From: Salipiger pentaromativorans
Lineage (GTDB): Bacteria; Pseudomonadota; Alphaproteobacteria; Rhodobacterales; Rhodobacteraceae
DNA: 64,000 nucleotides
NCBI RefSeq assembly: GCF_024721115.1
Contig: NZ_JAMDHK010000001.1
Location: 556,762 to 620,761, forward strand
Direction of reading: 5' to 3'
The notes beneath the pieces are model-generated. The model did not search any database, was not told the origin of the DNA, and was given only the letters and a program-made list of their open reading frames with translations. Position numbers and translations under genes: made by a program. Positions 8,017-16,552 of the stretch are shown here, piece after piece. Position 1 is the first letter of the stretch; each line of letters begins with the position of its first letter.

Positions 8017-9378
8017 ATGGCCGTACTCACGCTCGACGCGCTCACCGCGCAGGCAAATTCCGGCGAGACCGACACCGTTCTGGTCTGCGCCGTGGACATG
8101 CAGGGCCGCCTGATGGGCAAGCGCTATCACGTCGCGCATTTTCTCGAACATGCGCAGGACGAGGCGCATTGCTGCAACTACCTGCTGGCCACCGATCTGG
8201 AGATGGGCACCCCCGAGGGCTATGCCACCACAAGCTGGCAGCTGGGCTATGGCGATTACCTCATGAAGCCCGATCTCGGCACCCTGCGCCCGGTGCCCTG
8301 GCTCGATGGCACGGTGCTGGTGCTCTGCGATCTGCTCGACCCGAAGACCCATGCGCCTGTGCCGCAGTCGCCGCGGCAGATCCTCAAGACGCAGATCGAG
8401 CGGGCGGGTGCGCTGGGGTTCACCCCGATGATGGCGACGGAGCTGGAGTTCTTCCTCTTCGCCCGCGATTACAACAGCATCCGCGCCAGCGGCTTCCGCG
8501 ATCTCGAAACGCTGATCAAGGTCAATCAGGATTACTCGATCCAGATGACGGGGCGGGAGGAATATATCATGCGCCCGGTGCGCAACACGCTCTATGCCAT
8601 GGGCATCCCGGTCGAGAACACCAAGGGCGAGGCCGAGACCGGGCAGGAAGAGCTGAACATCCGCTATGCCGGGGCGCTTGGCGCCGCCGATCACCACACG
8701 CTGGCCAAGCAGGCGGTCAAGGAGATCGCCGAGCAGAAGGGCCATGCCGCCACCTTCATGGCGAAATGGCGCGCCGACCGGCTGGGCAGCGCCGCGCATC
8801 TGCATCAGTCGCTGTTCGCGGACGGGGAAAACGCCTTTCACGACCCCGAGGGCGCGCATGGCATGTCAAAGACCATGGGCCATTACGTGGCCGGGCTGCT
8901 GAAATACGCGCCCGAGACCATGCTGCTGCTCGCGCCCTATATCAACAGCTACAAACGCTTTATCCCCGGCACCTTTGCACCGACCAAGATCGCCTGGTCG
9001 GTCGACAACCGCACCGCCGGGTTCCGGCTGGTGGGCGAGGGCGGCAAGGGCGTGCGCATCGAATGCCGCATCCCCGGCGCCGACATGAACCCCTATCTCG
9101 CCTGCGCCGCGCAGCTGGCCGCCGGGCTGGCCGGGATCGAGGAGGAACTGCCCCTGCCCGCCCCCGCGCGCGGCGATCTCTACGCGATGGAGGAGATCCC
9201 CGAGGTGCCCGCCACCCTGCGCGCCGCGACCGAGACCTTCCGCGCCTCGAAGATGCTGCGCAAGACTCTGGGCGACGCGGTGGTCGATCACTACACCCGC
9301 GCCGCCGAGGTGGAGCAGGAAGATTTCGACCGCGCGGTCACCGATTACGAGCTTCGGCGCGGGTTTGAGCGCGTCTGA
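8017..9378 (+). CDS. glutamine synthetase-like gamma-glutamyl ligase (PuuA/GlnT type)
   Basis: ATP-dependent ligase of the glutamine synthetase superfamily, 453 residues. Catalytic-domain landmarks are present: the metal-binding ATELEFFLF, the AAHLHQSLF histidine motif, RFIPGTFAPTKIAWSVDNRTAG and RIECRIPGADMNPYLACAA. The short N-terminal beta-grasp domain and overall size match gamma-glutamylpolyamine/gamma-glutamylamide synthetases rather than housekeeping GlnA; the GlnA adenylylation-loop tyrosine context is not obvious. The ATG was chosen for the AAGGA just upstream. Its neighbours, a flavin amine/amino-acid oxidoreductase and a TRAP transporter, suggest that it glutamylates an imported amine. 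The exact substrate cannot be read from sequence. Confidence 0.85.
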   Translation: MAVLTLDALTAQANSGETDTVLVCAVDMQGRLMGKRYHVAHFLEHAQDEAHCCNYLLATDLEMGTPEGYATTSWQLGYGDYLMKPDLGTLRPVPWLDGTVLVLCDLLDPKTHAPVPQSPRQILKTQIERAGALGFTPMMATELEFFLFARDYNSIRASGFRDLETLIKVNQDYSIQMTGREEYIMRPVRNTLYAMGIPVENTKGEAETGQEELNIRYAGALGAADHHTLAKQAVKEIAEQKGHAATFMAKWRADRLGSAAHLHQSLFADGENAFHDPEGAHGMSKTMGHYVAGLLKYAPETMLLLAPYINSYKRFIPGTFAPTKIAWSVDNRTAGFRLVGEGGKGVRIECRIPGADMNPYLACAAQLAAGLAGIEEELPLPAPARGDLYAMEEIPEVPATLRAATETFRASKMLRKTLGDAVVDHYTRAAEVEQEDFDRAVTDYELRRGFERV

Positions 9379-9419
9379 GGCGCCACGCCGGACCCGCCCG
9401 GGCCAGAGGCCCCGCCGAG

Positions 9420-9448
9420 TTGACACCCCCTTGAAATGCGCGCTTGAT
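9420..9448 (+). promoter_or_regulatory. candidate sigma-70 promoter before the DadA-like gene
   Basis: A perfect -35 hexamer TTGACA is followed after 17 bp by a weak -10 (CTTGAT), 33 bp before the next start codon. The -35 match is notable in such GC-rich sequence; the -10 is poor. It could give the dadA-TRAP part its own transcript. Confidence 0.35.
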
Positions 9449-9480
9449 CCGCAGCGGTGAGGACAGGCCAAGGGGGCGAC

Positions 9481-10722
9481 ATGACAAAGACAGTGGCAGT
9501 GATCGGCGCGGGGATCGTGGGCGTTTCGACGGCGATCTGGTTGCAGCGCGACGGGCACAAGGTGATCCTGATCGACAAGGCCGGGCCCGGCGAGGGCACC
9601 AGCCACGGCAACGGCGGCGTTCTGGCCTCCTGCTCGGTGGTGCCGGTGCCGGGACCGGGGCTCTGGCTGAAGGCGCCGAAGATGCTGCTCGATCCGAACC
9701 AGCCGCTCTTCATGAAATGGTCCTACCTGCCCAAGATCGCGCCCTGGCTGATGAAATTCATGTCCCACGCCAACGCGGCGGCGGTGCACAAGCGTGCAGC
9801 CGCCTCTACGCAGATCATCGGCGACAGCTATAACGACCACGTCGCGCTGGCCTCGGGCACCGGTGCCGAGAAATGGTTGCACCCGGACGATTACGTTTTC
9901 CTCTACAACAGCCGCGCCGATTACGAGGCCGACGCCTTCGGATTCTCGGTGCGAAAGGAGAACGGCTTTGAATGGGAGCTGCTGGAGGACCAGGCCTTCC
10001 GCGATTACGACCCCATCTTCAGCCCCGAGATCACCTGCGCCGCCCGCTTCCCCGGCCATGGGCGCATTTCGGATCCCGGTCGCTATGTGAAGGACCTTGC
10101 CGCCTTTGCCGAGGCGCAGGGCGCGCGGCTGATCATGGGCGAGGTGACCGACATCGCCCGCGAACAGGGCGCCGTCACCGGCGTGCGGGTCGGCGGCGAG
10201 ACCATCGCCTGCGATGCCGCGGTGCTGACCACTGGCGTCTGGTCCGGCCCGCTGGCGGAAAAGCTGGGGGTGAAACCGCCGCTGGAATCCGAGCGCGGCT
10301 ATCATCTGGAACTTTACGAGCCCTCGGTCATGCCGCGCGCACCGGTGATGATCGCCAGCGGAAAATTCGTCGCCACGCCGATGGACGGGCGGCTGCGCCT
10401 TGCCGGGATCGTCGAGCTGGGCGGGCTCGATCTGCCGCCCTCGCGCGCGCCCTTCGCGCTGCTCGAACGTCAGATCCGTGCCGCGATCCCCGGCCTGAGC
10501 TGGAAAAAGACCGTGGAATGGATGGGACACCGCCCCTCGATGGCCGATTCCCTGCCCATCATCGGCGAATCCACCGTGGTGAGGGGCGCCTTCATGGGGT
10601 TCGGCCACGATCATGTCGGTTTGACAGGCGGTCCGAAGACCGGGCTGCTGCTCTCGCAGCTGATCTCGGGCCGAACGCCGAACATCAACCTTGCGCCCTA
10701 CGCCCCGGATCGGTTTCACTGA
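9481..10722 (+). CDS. FAD-dependent D-amino-acid dehydrogenase-like oxidoreductase (DAO family)
   Basis: Flavoprotein of 413 residues in the DadA/DAO family. The N-terminal Rossmann motif VIGAGIVGVSTA (about residues 7-18) binds the FAD ADP moiety. GTSHGNGGVLASCSVVP resembles the substrate-side loop of DadA, and the C-terminal FGHDHVGLTGGPKTG closes the FAD site. DadA deaminates D-amino acids; relatives oxidise opines, hydroxyproline or gamma-glutamyl amines (PuuB). Its position between a gamma-glutamyl ligase-like gene and a TRAP system fits the breakdown of an imported amino compound. The dctP gene starts 44 bp downstream. Confidence 0.87.
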   Translation: MTKTVAVIGAGIVGVSTAIWLQRDGHKVILIDKAGPGEGTSHGNGGVLASCSVVPVPGPGLWLKAPKMLLDPNQPLFMKWSYLPKIAPWLMKFMSHANAAAVHKRAAASTQIIGDSYNDHVALASGTGAEKWLHPDDYVFLYNSRADYEADAFGFSVRKENGFEWELLEDQAFRDYDPIFSPEITCAARFPGHGRISDPGRYVKDLAAFAEAQGARLIMGEVTDIAREQGAVTGVRVGGETIACDAAVLTTGVWSGPLAEKLGVKPPLESERGYHLELYEPSVMPRAPVMIASGKFVATPMDGRLRLAGIVELGGLDLPPSRAPFALLERQIRAAIPGLSWKKTVEWMGHRPSMADSLPIIGESTVVRGAFMGFGHDHVGLTGGPKTGLLLSQLISGRTPNINLAPYAPDRFH

Positions 10723-10766
10723 GCCCACGTAAAAACATTAGAACACAAACAACAGGGAGACCGATC

Positions 10767-11738
10767 ATGAAAACGATCAAGACGCTGCTGGCCGCCACGG
10801 CGCTCGCGGGCACGGGTGTGGCCGCGCAAGCCGAGAAATGGGATATGCCGATGGCCTATTCCGCGACCAACTTCCATTCCGAGATCGGCGCCGAATTCGC
10901 CAAATGCGTGACCGACGGCACCTCTGGCGCGCTGGAAATCGTCACCCACCCCTCGGGCTCGCTGTTCGGCGGGGCCGAGATCAAGCGCGCGGTGATGACC
11001 GGCCAGGCCAATATCGGCGAGCGTCTGATGTCGGCGCATCAGAACGAGAACCCGCTTTACGGCGTGGATTCGATCCCCTTCCTGGTCTCCTCCTTCGACG
11101 AGCATGAAAAGCTCTGGGCGATCGCCGAACCCTATGTGGAAAAGGCGCTGGACGAGGACAATCTGCATTACCTCTATTCGGTGCCGTGGCCGCCGCAGGG
11201 CCTGTATATGAACAAGCCGATCTCGGATATTTCCGACCTCAAGGGCGTCAAGTTCCGCTCCTACTCCACCGCCACCGCCAAGATGGCCGAGCTGACCGGC
11301 GCGCTGCCGGTGCAGGTCGAGGCGGCGGAACTGAGCCAGGCGCTGGCCACCGGCGTGGCCGAGAGCTTTATCTCCTCGGGCGCGACGGGCTATGACCGCA
11401 AGGTCTGGGAACACCTGTCGAATTTCTACGAGGTCGATGCCTGGCTGCCGCGCAACGCGGTCTTCGTGAACAAGGACGCCTGGGCAGACCTGCCGGACGA
11501 GACCAAGGCAGTGATGAACGACTGCGCCACCAAGGCGGCGGCGGACGGTCTGGCACGCTCCAAGGACTATACCCAGTTCACCCTGGACGGGCTGAAAGAG
11601 AACGGCATGACCGTCGAGCGCGTCAACGACACGCTCATGGGCCAGCTCAAGGCCATGGGCGAGGTCATGACCGCCGAGTGGCTGGAACAGGCGGGCGACG
11701 ACGGCAAGGCCATCGTCGACGCCTACAAGGGCGAATAA
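10767..11738 (+). CDS. dctP: TRAP transporter solute-binding protein DctP
   Basis: Periplasmic binding protein of a tripartite ATP-independent transporter, 323 residues. A Sec signal peptide (MKTIKTLLAATALAGTGVAAQA, cut after residue 22, is visible as a run of Ala/Thr/Leu) precedes the DctP fold. The central SDLKGVKFRSYS and LPVQVEAAELSQALATGVAES match the family's ligand-binding core, including the arginine that usually pairs with a carboxylate. A strong AGGGAG RBS precedes the ATG. The substrate is likely an organic or amino acid. A terminator lies between this gene and dctQ. Confidence 0.93.
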   Translation: MKTIKTLLAATALAGTGVAAQAEKWDMPMAYSATNFHSEIGAEFAKCVTDGTSGALEIVTHPSGSLFGGAEIKRAVMTGQANIGERLMSAHQNENPLYGVDSIPFLVSSFDEHEKLWAIAEPYVEKALDEDNLHYLYSVPWPPQGLYMNKPISDISDLKGVKFRSYSTATAKMAELTGALPVQVEAAELSQALATGVAESFISSGATGYDRKVWEHLSNFYEVDAWLPRNAVFVNKDAWADLPDETKAVMNDCATKAAADGLARSKDYTQFTLDGLKENGMTVERVNDTLMGQLKAMGEVMTAEWLEQAGDDGKAIVDAYKGE

Positions 11739-11805
11739 GCCGCGTCTCTTCCGAGCGACCGGACATCGGGCCGGGCCTGCCTTCGGGCGGGTCCGGCACC
11801 CAACG

Positions 11806-11832
11806 AGCGCCACAAACGGATGGCGCTTTTTT
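11806..11832 (+). terminator. intrinsic terminator/attenuator between dctP and dctQ
   Basis: AGCGCCA pairs with TGGCGCT across an 8-nt loop and is followed directly by six T residues, a textbook rho-independent terminator. It lies 68 bp after dctP and 137 bp before dctQ, so partial read-through would give more binding protein than membrane subunit. Confidence 0.75.
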
Positions 11833-11968
11833 ATCCTGCGTGGGGCGCCGAACGGCGACCGGGCCCAAGTTTCGGCGGCCCCGGCCAGGCGCCTGACAGA
11901 CAGGCGCCCGCCCGATGATCAAAGACAGGCCGGACGCGCCCGCGCAGCAGCACAGAGAGGGACAGCCC

Positions 11969-12499
11969 ATGGCCGCGGCAAAGGCGCTGAGGCGCTTACT
12001 CGACACGCTCTATCTGATCGGAGGCATCATCGCCTCGTTCTTCCTCATCGCCATTCTGACGATCATCGTGCTGCAGATGCTGGCGCGCTGGACCGGCCAT
12101 GTGTTTCCCGGCGCCACCGACTACGCGGGCTATTGCATGGCTGCCGCCTCGTTCTTCGCCTTCGCCTATGCGCTGAACCACGGGGCGCATATCCGCGTGT
12201 CGCTGTTCCTCTCGGCGCTGGGGAAATACCGCCGCTGGGGCGAGATCTGGTGCTTCGGCATCGGCACGGCGATCTCCACCTGGTTCGCCTGGTACGCGAT
12301 CAAGGGCAACCATATCTCCTGGCGCTGGAACGAGCTGAGCCAGGGGCTCGACGCGACGCCCATCTGGATCCCGCAGCTCTCCATGTCCATCGGCACGGTG
12401 CTGCTGGCCGTGGCGTTCTGGGATCATCTCGTGCGGCTGATCGTGACCGGATCGCACGGCATCACCACCGATCTTGTCGATCAGAGCCAGGGAGAATGA
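11969..12499 (+). CDS. dctQ: TRAP transporter small membrane subunit DctQ
   Basis: Small TRAP permease subunit, 176 residues with four membrane helices. The family region near residues 45-60 is present (FPGATDYAGYCMAAASFFAF), as is the ALNHGAHIRVSLF motif, which is strongly conserved in DctQ proteins. The start follows GAGAGGGA. It forms the membrane complex with DctM, encoded 1 bp downstream. Confidence 0.92.
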   Translation: MAAAKALRRLLDTLYLIGGIIASFFLIAILTIIVLQMLARWTGHVFPGATDYAGYCMAAASFFAFAYALNHGAHIRVSLFLSALGKYRRWGEIWCFGIGTAISTWFAWYAIKGNHISWRWNELSQGLDATPIWIPQLSMSIGTVLLAVAFWDHLVRLIVTGSHGITTDLVDQSQGE

Positions 12500-12500
12500 C

Positions 12501-13814
12501 ATGGAACAACTGATCCCGATCGGCATCTTCCTCTTCGTGCTGTTCCTGCTGCTGGGGTCCGGCGTCTGGGTGGGCCTTGCGCTCATGGGCGTGGCCTATG
12601 TGGGCATGGAGCTTTTCACCTCGCGCCCGGCGGGCGACGCGATGATCACCAAGGTCTGGTCCTCCTCGTCGAGCTGGACGCTGACCGCCCTGCCCCTCTT
12701 CATCTGGATGGGCGAGATCCTCTACCGAACGCGTCTGTCCGAGGACATGTTCAAGGGGCTTTCGCCCTGGATGGCACGTCTGCCCGGCGGGCTGGTGCAC
12801 ACCAATATCGTCGGCTGCACGGTGTTTGCCGCCGTCTCCGGATCGTCGGCGGCGACGCTCACCACCGTGGGCAAGATGTCCATCCCCGAGCTGCGCAAGC
12901 GGCACTACCCGGAAAAGATGGTCATCGGCACGCTGGCGGGCGCGGCGACGCTGGGGCTGATGATTCCGCCCTCGCTGACGCTCATCGTCTATGGCGTGAC
13001 GATCAACGAGAGCGTGACCAAGCTCTTTATGGCGGGCGTCTTCCCCGGTCTTGTGCTGGCGCTGATGTTCATGGGCTATGTGGCGCTCACCTCGAAACTC
13101 TCGAAGCAATTCGATCCCGATCCCGAACCGCCGATGAGCCTGATGGAGAAGCTCAAGAACTCGCGCTTCCTGATCCCGGTGATCTGCCTGATCCTCGTGG
13201 TGATCGGCTCCATGTATATGGGCATCGCCACGGCGACCGAGGCGGCGGCCTTCGGCGTCATCGGCTCCATGGTGCTGGCGGCGACGCAGGGCTCGCTTAC
13301 CTGGGGCACCTTCAGCGAAAGCCTCATGGGGGCGGTACGCACAAGCGCCATGATCGCGCTGATCCTCGCGGGCGCGTCCTTCCTGTCGCTGAGCATGGGG
13401 TTCACCGGCATTCCGCGCGGGCTGGCCGATCTCATCGCCTCGATGGAGCTGTCGCGGTTCCAGCTTCTGATGGCGCTTCTGGTCTTCTACATCATTCTGG
13501 GGATGTTCCTCGACGGGATCTCTTCGGTGGTGCTGACCATGGCGGTGGTGGAACCGATGATCCGCGCCCAGGGGATCGACATCATCTGGTTCGGCATCTT
13601 CATCGTGGTGGTGGTCGAGATGGCGCAGATCACGCCGCCCATCGGCTTCAACCTTTTCGTGCTGCAAGGCATGACCGGGCATGAGATGAATTTCATCGCC
13701 CGCGCCGCGATCCCGATGTTCCTGATCATGGTGGTGATGGTCTTTGTCCTCATCGCCTTCCCGGAACTCGCCACCTGGCTGCCCGACAATATCCGCAAGG
13801 GTCCGGGCGGCTGA
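12501..13814 (+). CDS. dctM: TRAP transporter large membrane subunit DctM
   Basis: Large TRAP permease, 437 residues, with about twelve helices that form the sodium-coupled translocation path. Typical family phrases include AAVSGSSAATLTTVGKMSIPE, GLMIPPSLTLIVYG and EMAQITPPIGFNLFVLQ. It starts 1 bp after dctQ. Two further transporter genes follow with almost no spacing, so the operon probably continues. Confidence 0.94.
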   Translation: MEQLIPIGIFLFVLFLLLGSGVWVGLALMGVAYVGMELFTSRPAGDAMITKVWSSSSSWTLTALPLFIWMGEILYRTRLSEDMFKGLSPWMARLPGGLVHTNIVGCTVFAAVSGSSAATLTTVGKMSIPELRKRHYPEKMVIGTLAGAATLGLMIPPSLTLIVYGVTINESVTKLFMAGVFPGLVLALMFMGYVALTSKLSKQFDPDPEPPMSLMEKLKNSRFLIPVICLILVVIGSMYMGIATATEAAAFGVIGSMVLAATQGSLTWGTFSESLMGAVRTSAMIALILAGASFLSLSMGFTGIPRGLADLIASMELSRFQLLMALLVFYIILGMFLDGISSVVLTMAVVEPMIRAQGIDIIWFGIFIVVVVEMAQITPPIGFNLFVLQGMTGHEMNFIARAAIPMFLIMVVMVFVLIAFPELATWLPDNIRKGPGG

Positions 13815-13818
13815 GCCG

Positions 13819-14562
13819 GTGCAGGAGGCGCTGAGCCATTTCGCGGCGGCCCCCTGGGTCGCCGCAATCGCGCTGGCGGTGGTCTTTGCCGGTGCCGTGG
13901 TCCAGTTCTCGCTCGGCATGGGGTTCGGCCTGACCGTGGCGCCGGTTCTGGCGCTGCTCGACCCGGCGCTGGTGCCGGTGCCCGCCCTGATCATGAGCTT
14001 TGCGGTGGCGCTTGGCGGTGCGCTGCGCGAAGCCCGCGCGATCCGCTGGCCCGCCGTCGCGCTGGCCGCCGGCGGGCGCGGCGCCGGAGCGCTGGCGGCG
14101 GCGGTCGTGCTGGGCGGCATCGCCTCGGACAAGGGGTTCAGCCTGATCTTCGGGCTGCTGATCACCGGCGCCGTGGCGCTGTCGCTCGCCGGGCTGCGGC
14201 TGGCCTTCACCCGGCGCAACATCCTGGCGATGGGCGCGGTCTCGGGGGTGATGGCGACGATCACCTCGGTGGGCGCCCCGCCGCTGGCGATGGTGTTCCA
14301 GTCGCGGCCTGCCAACGAGGCGCGCCCCACGCTCTCGGCGATCTTCACCTTCGGCACGCTGTTTTCGCTGGCCGGGCTCTGGCTGAGCGGCTGGGCCGGG
14401 ATGAGCGATCTGTGGCTGGCGCTGCTGCTCTCTCCCGCCGCCCTCGCCGGGTTCCTCGCGGCGCGGGCGCTGGGGCCGCGACTCGATGCGCGCTACCGGA
14501 CGGCGCTGCTGGGCATCAGCGGGCTGGCCGGCGTCGCGCTGATCCTGCGGGGGCTGCTGTGA
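13819..14562 (+). CDS. TauE/SafE-family membrane permease
   Basis: Integral membrane protein of 247 residues with about eight hydrophobic segments in the two-repeat arrangement of TauE/SafE (DUF81) proteins; VVQFSLGMGFGLTVAPVLALLDP and SGVMATITSVGAPPLAMVFQ are the paired half-repeats. Members export or import small sulfonates and organic acids, usually without a known substrate. I chose a GTG start 4 bp after dctM; extending upstream would overlap dctM in another frame. The last base pairs overlap the next gene (GTGA). Co-transcription with a TRAP importer suggests handling of the same compound or its product. Confidence 0.82.
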   Translation: MQEALSHFAAAPWVAAIALAVVFAGAVVQFSLGMGFGLTVAPVLALLDPALVPVPALIMSFAVALGGALREARAIRWPAVALAAGGRGAGALAAAVVLGGIASDKGFSLIFGLLITGAVALSLAGLRLAFTRRNILAMGAVSGVMATITSVGAPPLAMVFQSRPANEARPTLSAIFTFGTLFSLAGLWLSGWAGMSDLWLALLLSPAALAGFLAARALGPRLDARYRTALLGISGLAGVALILRGLL

Positions 14563-15482
14563 GCCCGCTGCGCGCCTGCGCCCGCCATGCGCGCTGGCTG
14601 CTGGTGGCGGGACTTGTGGCGGGCGTTGCCCTGCCCGGCGCCGCCGGCACGGTGCGGGCCTGGCTGCCCGAGCTGGTGGCGCTGATGCTGTTTCTCGCCG
14701 CGCTGCGCATCGGGCCGCGCCGGGCGCTCGGCGCGCTGCACGAGCTGCGAAGCACGGCGCTGACCGCGCTGCTCTGGCAAGTGGCGCTGCCGCTGATTGC
14801 GCTGGCGCTGGCCGCCGCGCTGGGGCTTCTGACGCATCCCGCCGCGCTGGCACTCGTGCTGATGCTCGCAGCCTCGCCGCTGGCGGGCAGCCCCAATCTC
14901 ACCATGCTGGTGGGGGCCGATCCCGCCCCGGCGCTGCGGCTTCTGATCCTCGGCACGGCGCTTTTGCCGCTGACCGTCATCCCGGTGTTCTGGGCGCTGC
15001 CCGCGCTCGGCAGCGCCGGTGCCGTGACCGGATCGGTGCTGAAACTGCTCGCCACCATCGCGCTGGCCGCCGGCGCCGCCTTTGCCCTCCGGCTCACGCT
15101 GATGACGCAGCCCTCCGAGCCCGCGCTTCAGCGCATCGACGGGCTCTCCGCGCTGACCATGACGGTGATGGTGCTCGGGCTGATGTCGGCGGTGGGCCCC
15201 GCGCTGACCGAACGCCCGGCGGCGCTCGCCGCCTGGCTGGCGCTCGCCTGCGCCGCCAATCTCGGGCCCCAGTTCGCAACCGTGCTGGCGCTGCGGCAGC
15301 GGATCGCGGGCACGCAGATTCCGGCGCTGGCGATCACCTGCGGCAACCGCAACATCGCGCTATTCCTGGTTGCCCTGCCCGCCGAGACCACCGATGCGCT
15401 GCTGCTGTTCATCGGCTGTTATCAGGTGCCGATGTATCTGACGCCGCTGCTGATGACGCCGGTCTACAAACGCCTGCGCTGA
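14559..15482 (+). CDS. BASS (bile acid:sodium symporter)-family transporter
   Basis: Membrane protein of 307 residues with about nine to ten helices, resembling the SBF/BASS family: an early ELVALMLFLAALRIG, a central AASPLAGSPNLTMLVGAD and a late LAITCGNRNIALFLVALP, which corresponds to the family's second crossover region. BASS members carry bile acids, pyruvate, pantothenate and other organic anions with Na+. Its GTG overlaps the preceding stop by four bases. A palindromic element follows 3 bp after its stop. Confidence 0.75.
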   Translation: MSPLRACARHARWLLVAGLVAGVALPGAAGTVRAWLPELVALMLFLAALRIGPRRALGALHELRSTALTALLWQVALPLIALALAAALGLLTHPAALALVLMLAASPLAGSPNLTMLVGADPAPALRLLILGTALLPLTVIPVFWALPALGSAGAVTGSVLKLLATIALAAGAAFALRLTLMTQPSEPALQRIDGLSALTMTVMVLGLMSAVGPALTERPAALAAWLALACAANLGPQFATVLALRQRIAGTQIPALAITCGNRNIALFLVALPAETTDALLLFIGCYQVPMYLTPLLMTPVYKRLR

Positions 15483-15485
15483 CCG

Positions 15486-15519
15486 GGCCCAAGATTTTTC
15501 GTCCGAAAAATCTTGGGCC
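15486..15519. repeat. palindromic 3'-end element, long type (single copy)
   Basis: A perfect 15-bp stem with a GTCC loop fills the space between the convergent BASS gene and cbbR, ending on the base before the cbbR stop codon. Its central 32 bases differ at only one position from an element at 37842-37873, so it belongs to a dispersed family. The A/T-rich inner stem (AAGATTTTTC / GAAAAATCTT) stands out from the surroundings. It is likely to act as a bidirectional terminator. Confidence 0.8.
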
Positions 15520-16452
15520 TCACGCCGGAGGCCAATGCGGCAGAAAGTCGTCCTTCTCCGCCGCGATGAACTCCCAGACGGTGCGCGCGGCGCCGCTCAG
15601 CGGCGCATCCGCCGGATGCAGCAGGAACCAGTGCCGCACGATCGGCAGCCCCGGCAGATCGAGGGTCACCAACCGCCCGGTGCGCAGCTCCTCCACCACC
15701 GTGTGATAAGAGATCAGCGCCAGACCCAGCCCCGCGATCACCGCCTGCTTGATCGTCTCGTTGGTGCCCATCTCGGCGCGCTCATAGGTCTTGCCCTCGC
15801 CGATCCGGTCGAGGAACCGCGTCGCCAGAATCCGCGTGCCCGAACCCTGCTCGCGCATCAGGATCGTCTCCTTCAGCACCTCCTCGGGGGTGATCTGCGC
15901 CGCATGCGCCAGCGGGTGATCGGGCGGCGCGATCAGCACATGCGGGTGATCGCCCAGCGAGATCGCCTCGAGCGGCGGGTCGCGCGGCGGCCGCCCCATG
16001 ATCGCCAGATCCAGTGCCCCGTCCTGCAACGCCGAAATGATCGTGTCGCGGTTGCCGATCTGAAGCAGCACCTCGATCTCGGGGCAGCTCCTGCGCAACC
16101 GCGCCACAATCCCCGGCGCGAAATATTTCCCGGTCGAGACCACCCCCAGAACCACCGTCCCGGCGAGCCCCTTTTGCAGCGCATCGATTCGGCGCACCGC
16201 CAGGCGCAATCCCGCATCGGCCTTCTCATAGGCCTGCAAAAGCACCCTGCCCTCGGGGGTTGCGACAAAAGGCCCTGCCCCCTCCCGCGACAGCATGGCA
16301 CAGCCAAAAGTCTCGTCCAGCGTCTTGAGCTGGCTGTGCACCGCCGGTGCCGTCAGCCCCAGCTCTTCCGCAGCCCGGGAAATTGATCCTGTCCGATCAA
16401 CGGCTTCCAGCGCGCGAAGCTGTTTGAAGGTCAGAGAGGCCAATCTGCGCAT
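15520..16452 (-). CDS. cbbR: LysR-type regulator CbbR
   Basis: Transcriptional activator of the Calvin cycle operon, 310 residues. The winged HTH occupies about residues 1-65 (LTFKQLRALEAVDRTGSISRAA pattern), followed by a linker helix and a co-inducer domain beginning at GTVVLGVVSTGKYFAPGIV, which is characteristic of CbbR. It is divergent from cbbF with a 100-bp gap that contains two CbbR-box-like sites; the CbbR start codon directly abuts the first site, so autoregulation is expected. Family members sense RuBP, NADPH or other metabolites. Confidence 0.93.
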   Translation of the reverse strand: MRRLASLTFKQLRALEAVDRTGSISRAAEELGLTAPAVHSQLKTLDETFGCAMLSREGAGPFVATPEGRVLLQAYEKADAGLRLAVRRIDALQKGLAGTVVLGVVSTGKYFAPGIVARLRRSCPEIEVLLQIGNRDTIISALQDGALDLAIMGRPPRDPPLEAISLGDHPHVLIAPPDHPLAHAAQITPEEVLKETILMREQGSGTRILATRFLDRIGEGKTYERAEMGTNETIKQAVIAGLGLALISYHTVVEELRTGRLVTLDLPGLPIVRHWFLLHPADAPLSGAARTVWEFIAAEKDDFLPHWPPA

Positions 16453-16486
16453 TCATTTTTCCTGAAACGAGGGTCAGAATTTTTAA
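16453..16486. promoter_or_regulatory. candidate CbbR binding sites
   Basis: Two copies of the TNA-N7-TNA core described for CbbR boxes occur in the cbbR-cbbF gap: TCA-N7-TGA starting at 16453 and TCA-N7-TAA starting at 16474. The copies are exactly 21 bp apart, two helical turns, as expected for a LysR tetramer on one DNA face. The second sits in an A/T-rich island (to about 16497), which may also hold the cbbF promoter. Confidence 0.6.
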
Positions 16487-16552
16487 ATTTTCTTACAAGC
16501 CGCAATTCCCATGATCAAGCCTCAGTCACCCGTCGAGGAGGAGGAGGCCTTG

